From: Methanobacteriota archaeon
GTDB lineage: Archaea; Thermoplasmatota; Thermoplasmata; Thermoplasmatales; ARK-15
Assembly (NCBI GenBank): GCA_009758405.1
Contig: WSBC01000004.1
Location: 178,634 to 242,633, forward strand
Reading direction: 5' to 3'
Length of the DNA stretch: 64,000 nucleotides
Part shown: piece by piece, positions 25,766 to 35,963 of the stretch
Layout of the letters: each line of letters begins with the position of its first letter
Position numbering within the stretch: the stretch's first letter is position 1
The notes under the pieces: generated by a model
What the model saw: the letters and a program-made list of their open reading frames with translations, nothing else
What the model was told of the DNA's origin: nothing
Database searches by the model: none
Made by a program: the position numbers and the translations under genes

Positions 25766-28024
25766 TTATCTCCTCCTTAATCTTGGATTTATAACCTCAT
25801 CAAAGGCCCTTCCAACAAGATAGAATGCTAGGGATAATAGTGTAATTGCAATTCCAGGCGGAAGTAACCACCATGGTGCATCTAAAACATGGCCTGTGGT
25901 CCATAGGTATTGTAGCATCATTCCCCATGTAACCGCATGTGGATCACCCATACCTAGAAAAGCAAGAGCTGCCTCAGTTATAATGGCCCCACTTACACCA
26001 AAGCTCATGTATAGGAATGTAAGGGGAAGAACATTTGGGAATATGTGAACCATCATCAGCCTGTATTTCGATGCACCGGATATCCTTGCTGCATCTATAA
26101 ATGCCCTTGATTTAAGTGATAGAACCTGTGCCCTTATAATCCTCGTTATTCCTGACCAGCTAAGGATTGCTATTACAAATATAATGTTCCAAATATTTGG
26201 ACCAAGAGAGGCGGCAAGGATAAGCATTATTACTAGGCCAGGTAATGAAAGGAATATATCAGTAATCCTCATTAAAAGTGAATCTACCCAGCCACCATAA
26301 AATCCTGATATTAGCCCAAGGAATGTACCAAGAAGCACTGAAGATATTGCTGCCACAATACCAACAACAAGTTCAGCTCTTGCTCCATAAACAAGCCACG
26401 TCCATATATCACGCCCGTATGCATCAGTACCTAGGATGTAGGTGTTACCACTGGGGTATTTACCTGGTGGAAGGGGGGCAATATTCGTTCCTATTGTCTC
26501 TTGAAGATAAAGTTTACCTGAATTTGTTATTGTACCGTAATAGTAACCCATCTGTGATGTGTAAGACAATACATTTCCTAGACCATTTATAGGTGTTCTC
26601 ATTCCACCAAGTATACTGAATGTTTGATTTATCTTCATGTTTGGTTGTAAAAGATATACATCACCTGCTGTTGTGCTTGTTATGTATCTGCTCGATCCTA
26701 CATCATAAGTTGGTATGGAGTTCATTTTGCCTTCAAGTACATTGTAAAAGGTACCATTTGATTGTACCTTTCCTGTGCTAGGTTTTACGGATGCAATAAT
26801 ACTCCTATCCCCCAGTGATGCGTATGCAAAAATCAATCCTCCCTGGGTGGGATAAAGTGACTCCAATTTATAATCTCTTAATGTAGGATTTGAAATAACA
26901 AAATAGTTATCATAAACCATCTTTCCATCAGACCTCGAATAACCTATAATTTCATTTGTATCTGTTCCCACAACAACAGTGGATTGTATTCCTGGGGAAT
27001 CACCCCAATCATATCCAAAGGTAAGGGATATTAACCTGAAACTTTTGCCTCCATTGTCCGTGTAGTTAACCTTCCAATTTAAGTATGTTTTTGATACATT
27101 GCTCGGCACATTATATCCCAATGCTTCATATCCTGCGTTCATTTTTATATTAAAACCATATGCCTCAAGGCTATCGTTTGTTGGAATGATTATCTCACTG
27201 GTGTTTAGATATCCATTTGTAATATCATTTGGATTTAAATAAATGAGTGGAGAGTTTATTACATCACTGCTTGTATTTATATATAATTTCGCTAGAGGAT
27301 TCAAATGTATTGGCTGAAGCATTCCAAAGTAGTTAAGCTGCCTGTTGTAAAATATATAAAGTATGGTTTGATTTGCATGAGAAAATGAAATGAGCGAATA
27401 TTGACCTACTGAAGGCATTATAAATGGATTGTTATAAAAGATTGATTTGTATTCTATTGTGAATGGAAGACTATAATTTCTATAAACTTTAAGATTGGAA
27501 TCGAAAATATAAAAATCCTTAGAACTATTCGCTATGTAGGTGTTTGCGTTGCTAAATGATGACATATAAGTACCAGTTTCATATAGGCTTGTAATACCCC
27601 TTGGAATTGAATAATTTATTGGACTTTTTAGATATATTTGGAGTATCTTTTGAGAGGAGTAATTATAGCCAACAGGAAATACCTGCGCCATACCCTGGCT
27701 ATTGTAAATCATTACTGCCGTTAGATTTATATTTGCACCTGGCGCTGTTACGTAATTCATTATTCCCACTGGAGGATAATCCCATGACTGTGAGTTTTGG
27801 AGGCTAACATTATAAATATCCCCCCTTATAATATCTACAGAGGGGGCAGTATAATAGGGCGTATAGGGTGTTAAGAATGGCGCGAAAACAGCCATAATAA
27901 CGAACATCAGTATTATACCTAATCCTACTAACCCTATTTTGCTTTTTTTGTATATCTGCCATCCATTCCTCATTGATCTCCAGAAAGCCCTACGTGATTC
28001 CTTCCATTTTTTAGACTGTGCCAT
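25766..28024 (-). CDS. oppC: Peptide ABC transporter permease OppC with large propeller-like insert
   Basis: This protein has 752 residues; OppC is normally ~300. TM1 (~29-52) is followed by the usual FAPFLTPYTP. About 470 residues are then inserted before the conserved LGTDAYGRDIW (L531 onward), after which the five remaining helices and the EAA loop (DAARISGASKYRLMMVHIFPN) are normal. The insert is on the outer side and rich in N-x-S/T, and its later part has repeated blade-like motifs (TDTNEIIGYSRSDGKMVY, ASLGDRSIIASVKPSTGKV, STTAGDVYLLQ) resembling a PQQ/WD-type beta-propeller. Propeller identity is inferred. It may receive substrate from the giant binding protein encoded upstream. Confidence 0.92.
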   Translation of the reverse strand: MAQSKKWKESRRAFWRSMRNGWQIYKKSKIGLVGLGIILMFVIMAVFAPFLTPYTPYYTAPSVDIIRGDIYNVSLQNSQSWDYPPVGIMNYVTAPGANINLTAVMIYNSQGMAQVFPVGYNYSSQKILQIYLKSPINYSIPRGITSLYETGTYMSSFSNANTYIANSSKDFYIFDSNLKVYRNYSLPFTIEYKSIFYNNPFIMPSVGQYSLISFSHANQTILYIFYNRQLNYFGMLQPIHLNPLAKLYINTSSDVINSPLIYLNPNDITNGYLNTSEIIIPTNDSLEAYGFNIKMNAGYEALGYNVPSNVSKTYLNWKVNYTDNGGKSFRLISLTFGYDWGDSPGIQSTVVVGTDTNEIIGYSRSDGKMVYDNYFVISNPTLRDYKLESLYPTQGGLIFAYASLGDRSIIASVKPSTGKVQSNGTFYNVLEGKMNSIPTYDVGSSRYITSTTAGDVYLLQPNMKINQTFSILGGMRTPINGLGNVLSYTSQMGYYYGTITNSGKLYLQETIGTNIAPLPPGKYPSGNTYILGTDAYGRDIWTWLVYGARAELVVGIVAAISSVLLGTFLGLISGFYGGWVDSLLMRITDIFLSLPGLVIMLILAASLGPNIWNIIFVIAILSWSGITRIIRAQVLSLKSRAFIDAARISGASKYRLMMVHIFPNVLPLTFLYMSFGVSGAIITEAALAFLGMGDPHAVTWGMMLQYLWTTGHVLDAPWWLLPPGIAITLLSLAFYLVGRAFDEVINPRLRRR

Positions 28025-28034
28025 TTTATACCAC

Positions 28035-29036
28035 CTACGCTACCCTCACTCTTGGATCAAGATATGCATAAATAAGATCGGCAATCCAGTTGAATATTAT
28101 TACAAGAAGTGCAATTATTATTGTGGTTGCCTCAACTACTGGATAATCCAGAAGACCTAAGGCCTGAATGAAAAGTAAACCTACTCCCTGATAACTGAAT
28201 ACAGTTTCTGTAAGAACTCCGCCGCCTATGGCGAAGGCCATAGATATTACGAAGCTTGTTACGAGGGGTAGAAGTGCATTCCTAGCGGCATGATTATAAA
28301 TCACTTCCTTCTCTTTTAGACCCTTTGCTATTGCAGTATCTATGTAGTTTTCACCTAGTACATCGAGCATGGAGGTCCTCATCAATAGAACTGTTCCTGC
28401 AAAGGAAATTAATGTAAGAACTATCATTGGAAGTGCCGTATGCCATAGAATATCTAAAATATAGAGACCAAGTGGCGGATTATTTCCTAAAACGGTTCCT
28501 AATATTTTATCAGTTGGATCATAAAAGTTAGCAAGAGGGAAGAGCTTTAGCTGGAATGCGAACAAAAATATAAATATCATACCGAGCCAGTAAACGGGCA
28601 TATTATAAAATATTAGTCCAACCACAACGTTACTTCCATCTAGGACTCCGCCCCTCTTCCATGCTATTACAGTACCAACGAAATATCCAATTACATATGC
28701 TATTATAGTTGCGCCTCCAAATAGAAGAAGGGTCCTTGGTATCCTCTGTATGAGAAGATTATTAACAGGCTGAACGTAATAATATGAAATACCAAAGTTA
28801 AATGTAAGCATATCCCACATATATATGAAAAATCTCTCCCACAATGGCTTGTTAAAGCCGAATAAATTTGCAAGATATTCCTTCTGTGATTCTGTCAATT
28901 GAGGATTCAGGTTCAAAAGTATTAGGGGGTTGGGCTGGTATAGGTAGAGTAACCAAAAGACAACTGCAATGATTATTACATAAGTAACCAGCGACTCCAG
29001 TGTCCTCACCAAATAATATCTAGCCAGGCCTGCCAT
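28035..29036 (-). CDS. oppB: Peptide ABC transporter permease OppB
   Basis: This 333-residue permease has six transmembrane segments. The N-terminal region (YLVRTLESLVTYVIIIAVVFWLLY) and the long external loop after TM1 are typical of OppB/DppB. The EAA coupling loop is AIAKGLKEKEVIYNHAARNALLP. It is followed 10 bases later by oppC. Upstream, 190 bases separate it from the oppA stop, including a T-rich stretch, so oppBCDF may be expressed below oppA. Confidence 0.94.
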   Translation of the reverse strand: MAGLARYYLVRTLESLVTYVIIIAVVFWLLYLYQPNPLILLNLNPQLTESQKEYLANLFGFNKPLWERFFIYMWDMLTFNFGISYYYVQPVNNLLIQRIPRTLLLFGGATIIAYVIGYFVGTVIAWKRGGVLDGSNVVVGLIFYNMPVYWLGMIFIFLFAFQLKLFPLANFYDPTDKILGTVLGNNPPLGLYILDILWHTALPMIVLTLISFAGTVLLMRTSMLDVLGENYIDTAIAKGLKEKEVIYNHAARNALLPLVTSFVISMAFAIGGGVLTETVFSYQGVGLLFIQALGLLDYPVVEATTIIIALLVIIFNWIADLIYAYLDPRVRVA

Positions 29037-29204
29037 TTAATAACTCACCTCTCCTATATTGGTGAATAGAACCATTATTACCCTTATCTCTTAATTATAT
29101 TTAATAATTTCGAATATTTTTAATTAAGAGAGAATAATAAAATACACGTTATTCTAGTTATCGTTATCTAAATTATAAAATAATATAAATCCTTAATATT
29201 ATGA

Positions 29205-29226
29205 AAAATAAATAAAAAATAAAAAA
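29205..29226 (-). terminator. T-rich archaeal terminator after oppA
   Basis: Directly after the oppA stop the coding strand reads nearly all T with a few A (complement of 29205-29226). Such U-rich runs terminate archaeal RNA polymerase without a hairpin. It could make the binding-protein mRNA more abundant than the downstream permease and ATPase mRNA. Confidence 0.5.
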
Positions 29227-32200
29227 TTATTTGGGAGGTGTTTCTCCTCCTTCCTTCTTTTCCTCTGGTGCCTTTTCTTCTGGCGTCTGCTTTACCTCAG
29301 GGGGCTTTGGCTTCCTCATTGAAAGTACCAGTGCCACTATTGCTATTATAAAGGCTAGAAGACCTAGCAATAATGATGTGTAGCCCATTGTATTGTTGAA
29401 GTAACCTGCTAATGTATTATTGAAGTGAGTCGACAGACCTCCAAGTTTGCTATTTAATGTGTTATTGAAGTATCCAGAGCTAACATAGGTTACTGGTTGA
29501 TAATAGAAGAACACTGGCTGTATTGTTGTAACATTGTTATTGTTTGTTACAGACACGAACACTGCGTTAAGTCCTGAATTGAATCCACTAACCTGCTGTG
29601 AGAATGTGTATTCTCCATTCGTTCCTGCTGTTAATGTAAGTGTAAATGGATTGTTTGGATTGTTCAGATAGAGAACTGCGCTCTTTACACCACTTGGATC
29701 CCAGACAGTACCGTTAACGTAATAGCTGGAGGTTGTCAATACCTGGTTTGGCAGTAGGCTGCTCACAGAGACCATTGGTGATGGGGAATATGCTATTATT
29801 ACAGCCGTGAATACACCACCATAGTATTGAGTTCCAGTTGCCTTAACCGTAACCGTATCGATCACGTAAGGCGTACCAACCACAAGACCGCTTACAGGTA
29901 CTAATGTGAACACTGCATTGCCGTTTGCATCGGTGGTTGAAGGTCCGGAAACCGTTCCAGAAGATGCACTTACTGACAATTTTGCACCTGATATTGGTGA
30001 GCCAGTTGCATCATATACACTAACACTCATTGTCACTGGGGATCCATATGCAACAGATGATGAGCTCAATTTTGCCATCACATTTGCCTGGTATGGTACT
30101 ACTATAATCTGTGTGCTTTCTGTGATTGCTGCCATTCCCCATTTACTTGCTCCCTTATTCCAGTATATATAAAGATCTCCTACTGTTAAGGAAGATAACT
30201 TAGATGCGCTAAATGTAATATTTGTTATCCCTTGAACATTTGTTGTATTCCATGCCCTATTTCCATTTGTAATTGGATAGCTATAAGAAAGATTATATCC
30301 ACCTGAAGGAACATAACCTAGCATATCATAGAGTGTGAAGTTGTAGTATCCTAATACCTTAGTTGGTATTACTGTCTTTGACATTGCATATATATTACCT
30401 TTCAAGGGAACATCTGTTGAATTATATGCATGTACGGTCACAGTAACATTCTGGCCTGGGAATACAAATGGCTTGTTTACAGTGAATGTTGTTATTACAT
30501 AATCTGGAGCTCTCTGGATAGCAAGCTGAGACTGTATGTATTCAGTACCAGTCATATAGAAGTTACCATTTACTGGAATTCCTGCTGGATATTTCCCTTC
30601 AACAGGATAATATGTATAGGCGTAGGGTATCACGTAAACATTGCTTACTCTGTCAACCATAGGTGAACCTGCATTTGGAAAGATGTAATAATCTCCCGTT
30701 CCATTTACCACATAAGAGTTGTTCACATAAATACCATAGTTGAACGGATTATAGACATAGTCGAAGAGTGTATAGTTGGCTACATTCAATGCTTTCAATG
30801 TGGCATTTATTTGATCTGAAGTATTCAAACATCCATATTCCATATCAGCAACAGTTGTTGCGTTAAAGTAAGGATCTACTATCTTATTATCAAGCTGGCT
30901 GACAAAGACTCCAGCAACAGGTGGCAAGAAGCCCATGTATGTTGTATTAACATTTATTGCAACATATTCCCAAAGTGAATCAAAGTAACCGGATAATGCA
31001 TTTGTCCATGATGGATCGTAAAATCCAAGCAAGCTACCCTCTGGGGCTGCAGTGAGTATAACACCCACAGGCACATTTCCACTTACAGGCTTGTTAGTTG
31101 AATTATATAGATGAACTACCATCTCATCTCCAGCATTTCCACCTGCAATTGTCACAAAGTTCGTTGGAGCTCCTGTAACACCATCGTAGAAGTCTATATA
31201 GCCTGCATATAGATTCGGCGGTGCAGCACCATTGAGATAACCTATTGTTATTGAGCTACCGACAGAATTAAGGAATTTAGAATTCCATATCTTTAGAGAT
31301 ATTGCTGTTGTCTTTAATCCTGAATTGAATGTAACAGTTATGTTTGCATAGCCATTTGCATTTGTAACATTGCCAGTAACACTATTAACATACGTTGAAT
31401 TTGAGGGTGTAACTGTCAAACTTTCATTTGCTATGGGCTGGTTCTGTGCGTTCAATGCCTGTACAGTTATTGTTGTCTTTAAATTGGTCTGATTAACAAA
31501 ATAGTTTGTTGCACCTATTATCCTCACAGTATACCATGAGCTAGGATTTGAATTGTATGTTGCAACTATAAGGCTCTCAGTGTTTGTAGTTACATATCCA
31601 GGTTTGCTTACACTAAGTAATATCTTAGATGTTAGATGCATGTTTATATATTTAGTTGCAAGAGCTGTTGCATTAACTGTGGTAAATGTCATCTGGGCAG
31701 TTCCATTTGAATCTGTTGTGACATTTACTGGTGTTATTGTACCATAGCCAAGTAGATTCGTTGCAACTGATACAGTTGCATTAGGCACTGGGTTTCCATA
31801 CTGGTCAGTGACCTGAATATTTATTGTTGTATTCTGCCCAGCCATAAGTGAAGGCTTAGTTGCATATGCGTTTATATAAAGGATATTTGGCACATACTGT
31901 ACTGAATCTATCGCATAGGATGTTGTAACGGACATTCCATTGTAAGTTACCTTTGCAACAAGGTTATCGAAGCCTGGATGAACACCTAATACATATGTAG
32001 TAAATATACCCGCTGAGTTTGTCACTCCCGTGGATGATAATACTGTAACATTTCCGGTTGTACTTGTAATGTTAACAAATGCACCGGGCACTGGAAGTCC
32101 ATTGTTATCTGTAACAAGAACGTTCACTGGAACACTTGTGAGTGCTACATTAAACTGGCTCTGAGGCACGAATACCTTTGAGGGTGCGGCTATCTGAGCT

Positions 32201-34134
32201 ACTAGATAATGAGTAACAGGTGGATATGTTATCTGCCCTACTGTTTGCTGTGTTGTTGTTCCAGTTCCTACACCAACAACAGCACCCTTATGTATTGATG
32301 TTAATGCATATAGATTATAAACAGAGCCCTCCCATGAGAACCATCCAGTCCAGGTGTTGAGTGTTGCTTCAACGTTTACCCTATAGTACAATACATTGCA
32401 GGGTACGGCCTCGCTCAATATTCCCTGTGCCCATTTTGTATAGTATATCTGTTTTGAAACATCGAATGTTGTCAAGGCCTGATTTATTACATTCTGGAAC
32501 TTAAGTGCCAATGCTGATGTATTTGGATCTGCAAGTGATTTCACGTTCGGATAGTTGGGATTAGTATAGTTTGGTGGCCAGAATGCCCAAGTATTCTGCA
32601 TTGCACCTATTCCATAAATATCTGCAAGGTTTCCAATAGGATCTGTAGAAAGTGACCAACCAAGTGTTAGCATCTGGTAGTTGAATGCTGTCATTTGAGC
32701 AACAAGTGCATCAAAGTTTATTGCCTTTGCCTGTGCATTTATGCCAATTGCCCTCATCTCAGAAGCCAAAGACTCACCAATCTTTACCCTTATGGGGTCA
32801 TAATCTGCAGGCGGTGTTAGTATTATTATCTGTGGCATTGGACTTCCATCTGGCATTAGCCTCCATCCATTTGGTCCAATTGGATATCCACTTTCATTTA
32901 ATATAGCTGAGGCAGTTGATGGGGAGAATGGATACCTTACCACTGAAGAGTTATACCAGGCTGTAAAGAAGGGTGGTTCTGTTGAATCACCTGCCTGGCC
33001 CAATCCTCCCATATAGTTCTGGACTATTGTTGTTTTATCGAGAAGGTATGATATTGCATGCCTGAAGTTTATATCGTTCATTGGCTTCTGTGCCTCGTTG
33101 AATGCAAGATAGAAGTAACCCCTATCAGGGCTCTTGAACAATGTTATCTGTGGATCTGCTGCAAGTGATGGCACATAACCTGCGGGTATTGTCCAGGCTA
33201 TATAATCCACATCCCCAGATTCAAGTGCAAGAACTGCTGTATCTAGGCTTGAATAAACCTTAAAGTATATTTGTGTAACATTTTGTGGATATATATGATA
33301 TCCAGCCGGGGTCACAAAATTCTTCCCCCAGTAGTTTGTATTGAGTGCTATAACTCTATAGGATCCGGGCACACCAGTTACATAATAATATTGGCCTGTT
33401 CCCATTGTTGCCATTGGATCAGTGTTCCAGGTTGTGTCAATTACACCTGCAGTTGTTCCATTTGCATTTACAACAGTACTTTGATTATCTCCAGAGACAC
33501 CATCCGGCTTTATATGGTTGGCCCAGACCTTCCAGGGTATTATTGGAATTCCTAGTGTATTCAAGAAGAACTGTGCATAAACCTGCCTCATGCTTATCTG
33601 TACTGTGAACTGATCTATATACTTAACATGGTTTACTATTTCATTGTATTCAACTATACCATCATTGTTATCATCGAATGGTATAAGGAATGTTGATCCA
33701 GAGAATGTTGTACCAAACCTCTCCACACAGTATGAAAATACTACATCCTTTGCAGTAAGTTCATATGCAGGTGTTCCATTTCCAGGATATACAAAGTATA
33801 CACCCTGCCTTATATGTATTGTCACAACAGGCTCTGATGGGTTGCTTGTATTAACAGTATAATTCTGTGCTAGCCAGGGGATTGCACTCCCATCGTAGTC
33901 CATACCAAATAGAGAATCCCATCCCCAGCCTATAACATCGGTCTTCCATACAGTATTAGATGCTATATCGAAGTAATTGAAGTTTGGCATATCCTGCTGC
34001 ATTGCTATGTAAAGTGTACCTGAAGAGGAGCTAGGTGTGACTGTGCTTGCATGGCTCATGGCTGAAAATCCACTGATAAACACTATCGCTACTAAAGCAG
34101 TCGCTATAAACAACTTGCTTACTTTTTTATTCAT
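29227..34134 (-). CDS. oppA: Giant membrane-anchored oligopeptide-binding protein with Ig-like repeats
   Basis: At 1635 residues this is about three times a normal OppA. In order: signal peptide (1-29), SBP_bac_5 peptide-binding domain (~38-620) with an EF-hand-like loop at 154-165 (DDNNDGIVEYNE), then three invasin-like Big_1/Ig domains (~660-960), each with a DxxGxPVPxAxVxV core. A sequon-rich spacer and a fourth such domain (~1350-1450) follow, then three FNNT repeats, a transmembrane helix (1587-1605) and a charged Pro/Glu/Lys tail. The C-terminal anchor replaces the lipid anchor, as expected without a wall. An AGGAGG ribosome site precedes the ATG. Confidence 0.93.
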   Translation of the reverse strand: MNKKVSKLFIATALVAIVFISGFSAMSHASTVTPSSSSGTLYIAMQQDMPNFNYFDIASNTVWKTDVIGWGWDSLFGMDYDGSAIPWLAQNYTVNTSNPSEPVVTIHIRQGVYFVYPGNGTPAYELTAKDVVFSYCVERFGTTFSGSTFLIPFDDNNDGIVEYNEIVNHVKYIDQFTVQISMRQVYAQFFLNTLGIPIIPWKVWANHIKPDGVSGDNQSTVVNANGTTAGVIDTTWNTDPMATMGTGQYYYVTGVPGSYRVIALNTNYWGKNFVTPAGYHIYPQNVTQIYFKVYSSLDTAVLALESGDVDYIAWTIPAGYVPSLAADPQITLFKSPDRGYFYLAFNEAQKPMNDINFRHAISYLLDKTTIVQNYMGGLGQAGDSTEPPFFTAWYNSSVVRYPFSPSTASAILNESGYPIGPNGWRLMPDGSPMPQIIILTPPADYDPIRVKIGESLASEMRAIGINAQAKAINFDALVAQMTAFNYQMLTLGWSLSTDPIGNLADIYGIGAMQNTWAFWPPNYTNPNYPNVKSLADPNTSALALKFQNVINQALTTFDVSKQIYYTKWAQGILSEAVPCNVLYYRVNVEATLNTWTGWFSWEGSVYNLYALTSIHKGAVVGVGTGTTTQQTVGQITYPPVTHYLVAQIAAPSKVFVPQSQFNVALTSVPVNVLVTDNNGLPVPGAFVNITSTTGNVTVLSSTGVTNSAGIFTTYVLGVHPGFDNLVAKVTYNGMSVTTSYAIDSVQYVPNILYINAYATKPSLMAGQNTTINIQVTDQYGNPVPNATVSVATNLLGYGTITPVNVTTDSNGTAQMTFTTVNATALATKYINMHLTSKILLSVSKPGYVTTNTESLIVATYNSNPSSWYTVRIIGATNYFVNQTNLKTTITVQALNAQNQPIANESLTVTPSNSTYVNSVTGNVTNANGYANITVTFNSGLKTTAISLKIWNSKFLNSVGSSITIGYLNGAAPPNLYAGYIDFYDGVTGAPTNFVTIAGGNAGDEMVVHLYNSTNKPVSGNVPVGVILTAAPEGSLLGFYDPSWTNALSGYFDSLWEYVAINVNTTYMGFLPPVAGVFVSQLDNKIVDPYFNATTVADMEYGCLNTSDQINATLKALNVANYTLFDYVYNPFNYGIYVNNSYVVNGTGDYYIFPNAGSPMVDRVSNVYVIPYAYTYYPVEGKYPAGIPVNGNFYMTGTEYIQSQLAIQRAPDYVITTFTVNKPFVFPGQNVTVTVHAYNSTDVPLKGNIYAMSKTVIPTKVLGYYNFTLYDMLGYVPSGGYNLSYSYPITNGNRAWNTTNVQGITNITFSASKLSSLTVGDLYIYWNKGASKWGMAAITESTQIIVVPYQANVMAKLSSSSVAYGSPVTMSVSVYDATGSPISGAKLSVSASSGTVSGPSTTDANGNAVFTLVPVSGLVVGTPYVIDTVTVKATGTQYYGGVFTAVIIAYSPSPMVSVSSLLPNQVLTTSSYYVNGTVWDPSGVKSAVLYLNNPNNPFTLTLTAGTNGEYTFSQQVSGFNSGLNAVFVSVTNNNNVTTIQPVFFYYQPVTYVSSGYFNNTLNSKLGGLSTHFNNTLAGYFNNTMGYTSLLLGLLAFIIAIVALVLSMRKPKPPEVKQTPEEKAPEEKKEGGETPPK

Positions 34135-34180
34135 ATTTGCTTCCTCCTTTTGCTCTCCTACCTTTTAGGCAGGATCACAA

Positions 34181-34256
34181 TCAAATAAATAGTATTATTA
34201 TATATAAATCTTGCTAGGGATTCACCAAACATGGAGAAAAATTATTTATATTAACT
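34181..34256. promoter_or_regulatory. Divergent oppA / thyX promoter region
   Basis: TATTATATATAAAT-like sequence around 34195-34207 lies upstream of oppA. TTATTTATA at 34242-34250 lies 26 bases before the thyX ATG, the distance expected for a leaderless archaeal transcript. Assignment is by pattern and spacing. Confidence 0.45.
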
Positions 34257-34271
34257 ACCATAAAGAAATAT

Positions 34272-34907
34272 ATGGAAAAATTAAAAGTAAAGCTAATCTC
34301 ATATTCTATGCTTGTGGAAAAAAAAGGGAATGATGTTAAGGATCCTGATAGGATAGTTGCTGAAAGTGGCGCAATATCCCATTCTAAGGAATTTAAAGAT
34401 TTAAGCAGTGATAAAGTAGAGCATCTAATAAATCTACTGAGGGACCTAGGTCATGAAAGTGTTTTTGAACATGTATCATTCACCTTCAGCATTGAAGGCA
34501 TATCAAGGGTATGTTCCCATCAACTTGTAAGACACAGGATGGCCTCATTTACACAACAGAGCCAGAGATATGTTCCACTTGATCCAGATTTTATTGTACC
34601 AGAAAGTATAAATAATAGTGAGTTCAAGGATGATTTCCTGAGGATACTTGAGGAATCAAGAGATCTATATAAAAAAATGGTTCAGGCGGGTATAAAAAAG
34701 GAGGATGCAAGATTTATACTACCACAGGCAGTAGAGACAAAGATAATTGTTACAATGAATGGAAGGGAGCTGAGGCATTTTATCAATCTTAGGGCAGGTA
34801 AGGAGGCACAGTGGGAAATAAGGGCAGTGGCTCTTGAAATGTTAAAACAGGCACATAAGGTTTCACCAATTTTATTTGATGATCTGTATAAAAAATTCAT
34901 TGATTAA
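34272..34907 (+). CDS. thyX: Flavin-dependent thymidylate synthase
   Basis: This 211-residue protein makes dTMP from dUMP using FAD and methylene-folate. The ThyX motif is RHRMASFTQQSQRY (the RHRxxSxxxxSxR signature), preceded by HESVFEHVSFTF. The C-terminal RELRHFINLRAGKEAQWEIR is the conserved FAD/dUMP-binding helix. It is transcribed rightward, probably leaderless, followed by a prenyl synthase gene 30 bases on. Confidence 0.97.
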   Translation: MEKLKVKLISYSMLVEKKGNDVKDPDRIVAESGAISHSKEFKDLSSDKVEHLINLLRDLGHESVFEHVSFTFSIEGISRVCSHQLVRHRMASFTQQSQRYVPLDPDFIVPESINNSEFKDDFLRILEESRDLYKKMVQAGIKKEDARFILPQAVETKIIVTMNGRELRHFINLRAGKEAQWEIRAVALEMLKQAHKVSPILFDDLYKKFID

Positions 34908-34937
34908 TTATATATAATACGTATACATTTTCAAATC

Positions 34938-35963
34938 ATGGTATTTCAGGAATATATGAAAAAATATCCACCATTAATAGAGAATGAACTGAAAAATTTT
35001 TTTAAAAAAAAGCTGAAGGATGCAAATTTTCATCCAAAGGTTCTAGAGGTTCTTAATATTATTGAGGAATATACCCTTAGGGGAGGTAAAAGGCTAAGAC
35101 CAGTACTTATGATTACAGGCTACAAACTTTATGGTGGAAAGGATGAAAATGAGATAATAAAGGCATCATGTTCAATAGAGCTTATACAATCCTATCTACT
35201 GATACATGATGATATTATAGATGAGAGTGATCTAAGGAGGGGAAGGCCTACAGTCCATAAAATTTATGAAAATTTGTATGGTGAAAGAAAATTCGGGGAA
35301 AACATGGCAATAATCGCAGGGGATCTTGCAAGTATCTATGCAGAGGAGATACTGGATGATGTCAATATAGATGAGAATCTAAAATACAGGGCTTTAATAA
35401 AAATGGCCTCTATAGTTGAGACTACAGGGTATGGTCAAGTGATTGATGTTTTTTCATCAAAGATTGATGATTTTGGTGAAGATGAGCTACTTCTATTACA
35501 CCAATACAAGACCGCAAAATACACAATTGAGGGTCCATTGATACTCGGTGCAATTCTAGCGGGTGGTGATGATTTCAAAATGATAAGTGAATATTCAATA
35601 CCTGTGGGCATTGCGTTCCAGCTTCAGGATGATATTCTTGGACTCTTTGGTAATGAGGAGACCATAGGTAAGCCCGTTACCTCCGACCTTGAGGAGGGAA
35701 AGAAAACACTGCTAATACTTAAGGCCATGGAAGATGGTAGATATAGAGATTATTTGAAAAATATTTTAGGAAAGAAGAATATTGGTATAAAAGATCTGGA
35801 GAAGGTAAGAGAAATTGTTACTAACACTGGTGCCCTTGATTATACATATTCACTTGCCAAGGAACTCATTAGAAAGGGTATAAATGCACTAGGAGATATT
35901 AATAGTGAAGAAAAAATATTTTTGAAGGAATTTGCAGAATATGTTATAGAAAGAAAATTTTAG
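34938..35963 (+). CDS. Polyprenyl (geranylgeranyl/farnesyl) diphosphate synthase
   Basis: This 341-residue trans-prenyltransferase makes the isoprenoid chains of archaeal ether lipids. The two aspartate-rich motifs are DDIIDESD with RRGRPTVH (first) and [11 protein letters not shown] (second). The N-terminal GGKRLRPVL holds the conserved IPP-binding Gly-Lys-Arg. The five residues before the first motif (SYLLIH) set the product length, but I cannot decide between C15, C20 or C25. It converges on thrS with a 4-base overlap. Confidence 0.93.
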   Translation: MVFQEYMKKYPPLIENELKNFFKKKLKDANFHPKVLEVLNIIEEYTLRGGKRLRPVLMITGYKLYGGKDENEIIKASCSIELIQSYLLIHDDIIDESDLRRGRPTVHKIYENLYGERKFGENMAIIAGDLASIYAEEILDDVNIDENLKYRALIKMASIVETTGYGQVIDVFSSKIDDFGEDELLLLHQYKTAKYTIEGPLILGAILAGGDDFKMISEYSIPVGIAFQLQDDILGLFGNEETIGKPVTSDLEEGKKTLLILKAMEDGRYRDYLKNILGKKNIGIKDLEKVREIVTNTGALDYTYSLAKELIRKGINALGDINSEEKIFLKEFAEYVIERKF

